Below, one piece after another: positions 62,382-64,000 of a DNA stretch of 64,000 nt. A program made the position numbers and the translations under genes. The notes under the pieces were generated by a model. It did no database searches. It worked only from the letters and a program-made list of their open reading frames with translations, and was not told the DNA's origin. The DNA is from Ophiocordyceps camponoti-saundersi (nom. inval.) (lineage: Eukaryota; Ascomycota; Sordariomycetes; Hypocreales; Ophiocordycipitaceae), in contig PDHQ01000150.1 in the NCBI GenBank assembly GCA_003339415.1, forward strand, positions 19,885 to 83,884, in the 5' to 3' direction. How positions within the stretch are numbered: the first letter of the stretch is position 1; every line of letters begins with the position of its first letter.

Positions 62382-62642
62382 CTTAATTTTATTTTACTTT
62401 TACCTTAAGGTAAAGTTAACTTTACTTATAATAAAACTCTTAATAAAAAGAATAATATATTTTTTCTTATATATTATAAAATAAGTAAACTTACTTTTAT
62501 ATTTAAAAAGTAAAATATAAGCTATATTATAGCTTTTTAATATAATTTTTAATATTATATTTAAGTTAATAATATTAAAAATTTTATTTAAATTAATCTT
62601 TTAGCTTATAAAGTTTAATATAAAGTATTTTAATTTATATTA

Positions 62643-62850
62643 TATAAGAGATTAGTTTATAACTAATTATAGCTTAATAAGGGGGTTTATAGCGGACATC
62701 TTTAAGTCTTCCCGATAGCGCTTAGTTATTACGTAAGGTATATAGTTAGCTTAGGGGGGGCTTCTCTCCCCTTTCCTTCCTCTTTTTAATAGCTTTAATT
62801 ATAACTTTACTTTAGCTTACTTCTATAATTACTATAATAAGACCTTTCTA
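62643..62850 (+). repeat. Solo LTR of Gag-210 (208 bp)
   Basis: Full-length LTR with its own perfect 5-bp TSD TATTA (62638-62642, 62851-62855) in repeat C. No internal sequence is present, as left by recombination between the two LTRs of an earlier full insertion. It is more AT-rich than the LTRs of the intact element 260 bp to its left. Confidence 0.92.
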
Positions 62851-63765
62851 TATTATTAAGTTTTTATTATAATTTAATTTATATTTATAATATTATTAAA
62901 AATAATAATAAGGAAACTTTACTAAATTTTTAAATATTATTTTTATATATATTTCTATAATAAAGATTTTATTTACTAACTTAATTTTTTTCTAAACAGC
63001 TTTTTTATTACTTTATTATAAAATTAATATTATTACTTTATTATAATAAAAGTATAGCCTTTATTAATTAATTTTTTTTTTATAAAAATAATAAAAAGCT
63101 ATTTTAAATTAAATTAAAGCTTTTAAATAATCTTTTAAACTATTATAATTATAATATTATTAAGTAATTTCTTTATTATAAAAGCTTAACTTTATATATA
63201 AAGCTTATAATTTATATTTATTATAATTATTTTTAAGCTAGAAGCTTAAAATAAAATAACTAAAAAATTTAAAGAAATTATAAATAAATATTTATATTAT
63301 CTAATTATTTTTTTAACACTTTTTCTTTATATTCTAGCTATTATTATAGCTTATATTAAAAAAGGTTTATTTTTTCTAAAATAATAAAAAAGAAAGAAAA
63401 CTATAATTATAATAGCTAAAAGATATAATTAATAAATAAAGTTAAAGCTAAAAGGGCGCTTCTATAAGCTATTTTAAATTTTATTATTTATTTAAAAATT
63501 ATTTATATAAAAATAAAAATATTTTTTAGAATAATCTTATAAATATTTATTTTAGCTTTAAAGAAAATAATTAATATAAGAAATATTTAAGTTTAAGTTT
63601 ATAAAAATTTAAAGTTTTGCTATATTTAAAGTAAAAAATTTTCACGTTTATAATTAACTTATATAATATCGCTCTCCTTTTTAAAGCCGCTTTAAGCATA
63701 GCTAACTATTATTATAAAATAGTAAAAAAAAGTAAAACTTACTTATAATATAAGAATAGAAAATT

Positions 63766-64000
63766 TATACTAATAAATATATAAATATATAAATATATAA
63801 ATATATAAATATATAAGTATATAAATATATAAATATATAAATATATAAATATATAAATATATAAATATATAAATATATAAATATATAAATATATAAATAT
63901 ATAAATATATAAATATATAAATATATAAATATATAAATATATAAATATATAAATATATAAATATATAAATATATAAATATATAAATATATAAATATATAA
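63766..64000. repeat. (ATATAAAT)n tandem array, runs off the right edge
   Basis: At least 230 bp of a perfect 8-bp unit, about 29 copies, with one visible variant (AAGTATAT near 63817). It is made only of A and T apart from that G. It is not a telomere repeat. With no C, RIP cannot touch it. A length this great is open to assembly error. Confidence 0.9.

Larger units (their letters stand above)
60100..63765 (+). repeat. Repeat C copy 3, diverged, with two LTR insertions
   Basis: Its own sequence is about 60100-60605, 62387-62642 and 62856-63765. It aligns with C copy 2, for example 60420-60600 with 56120-56320 and 62880-63000 with 56610-56740. The start is approximate. It carries Gag-210 (60606-62381) and a Gag-210 solo LTR (62643-62850). 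It is the most diverged of the three C copies, which suggests it is the oldest. It runs into the tandem array at about 63766. Confidence 0.7.

Noticed and set aside
1..64000. An AT-rich bacterial, mitochondrial or apicomplexan genome
   Set aside because: The AT bias is carried by loss of CA/TG rather than by general A/T preference. All coding traces are fungal-type copia and gypsy polyproteins with broken frames, and no organellar genes appear.
63766..64000. Telomere repeat
   Set aside because: The unit is an 8-bp A/T octamer; no TTAGGG-type repeat is present on either strand.

Overview
The window is a repeat-only, AT-rich block from what is almost certainly a filamentous ascomycete fungus (Pezizomycotina). 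CA and TG dinucleotides are almost absent on both strands while CG is still common: bases 1-720 contain neither CA nor TG, but many CG. That is the signature of repeat-induced point mutation (RIP) with a strong CpA preference. I found no host gene, rRNA, tRNA or CRISPR array. Everything codable belongs to retrotransposons. Their frames are broken almost only by TAA and TAG at former Gln and Trp codons. The species cannot be named from this sequence. The family names used here (LTR type plus LTR length) are mine.

Elements are nested like Russian dolls, and most joints are proven by matching terminal repeats and target-site duplications (TSDs). Copia-301 (301-bp LTRs, about 7.3 kb): copy A at 1-4049 (minus strand, runs off the left edge), copy 1 at 8770-16049, copy 2 at 28634-35933. 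Gypsy-594 (594-bp LTRs, about 10.1 kb without insertions): copy 1 at 4050-20193 (split by Copia-301 copy 1, left end cut by copy A), copy 2 at 24822-52430 (split by Copia-301 copy 2 and by Gypsy-197), and a 5'-truncated copy 3 in pieces at about 23825-24221, 53690-55694 and 57568-58244. Gypsy-197 (197-bp LTRs, 10,162 bp, minus strand) lies at 39143-49304. An unclassified 1.86-kb repeat, 'C', has copies at 24222-24821 plus 52431-53654, at 55695-57552, and at about 60100-63765. A small gag-only LTR element, Gag-210 (60606-62381), and a solo LTR of it (62643-62850) sit inside the third C copy. A second Copia lineage (Copia-b) is left as a 3' pol fragment at 20194-22120.

From left to right: 1-20193 is a Gypsy-594 element hit twice by Copia-301. 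20194-23825 is the Copia-b remnant and its low-complexity tail, with a GC-rich hairpin island. 23825-58244 is a Gypsy-594 copy hit by two C repeats, the first of which holds a second Gypsy-594, which itself holds Copia-301 and Gypsy-197. 58245-64000 is degenerate AT-rich sequence, a C copy carrying Gag-210 and its solo LTR, and an (A+T)-only 8-bp tandem array that runs off the right edge.

The most interesting signals are these. Gypsy-594 has a long third reading frame of unknown function downstream of integrase (17001 to about 18780). Gypsy-197 has a long frame antisense to pol, with 118 uninterrupted codons. RIP has removed one or both catalytic Asp residues in reverse transcriptases of three families. 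A CCHC zinc knuckle is still legible through Cys/His-to-Tyr changes in Gag-210.
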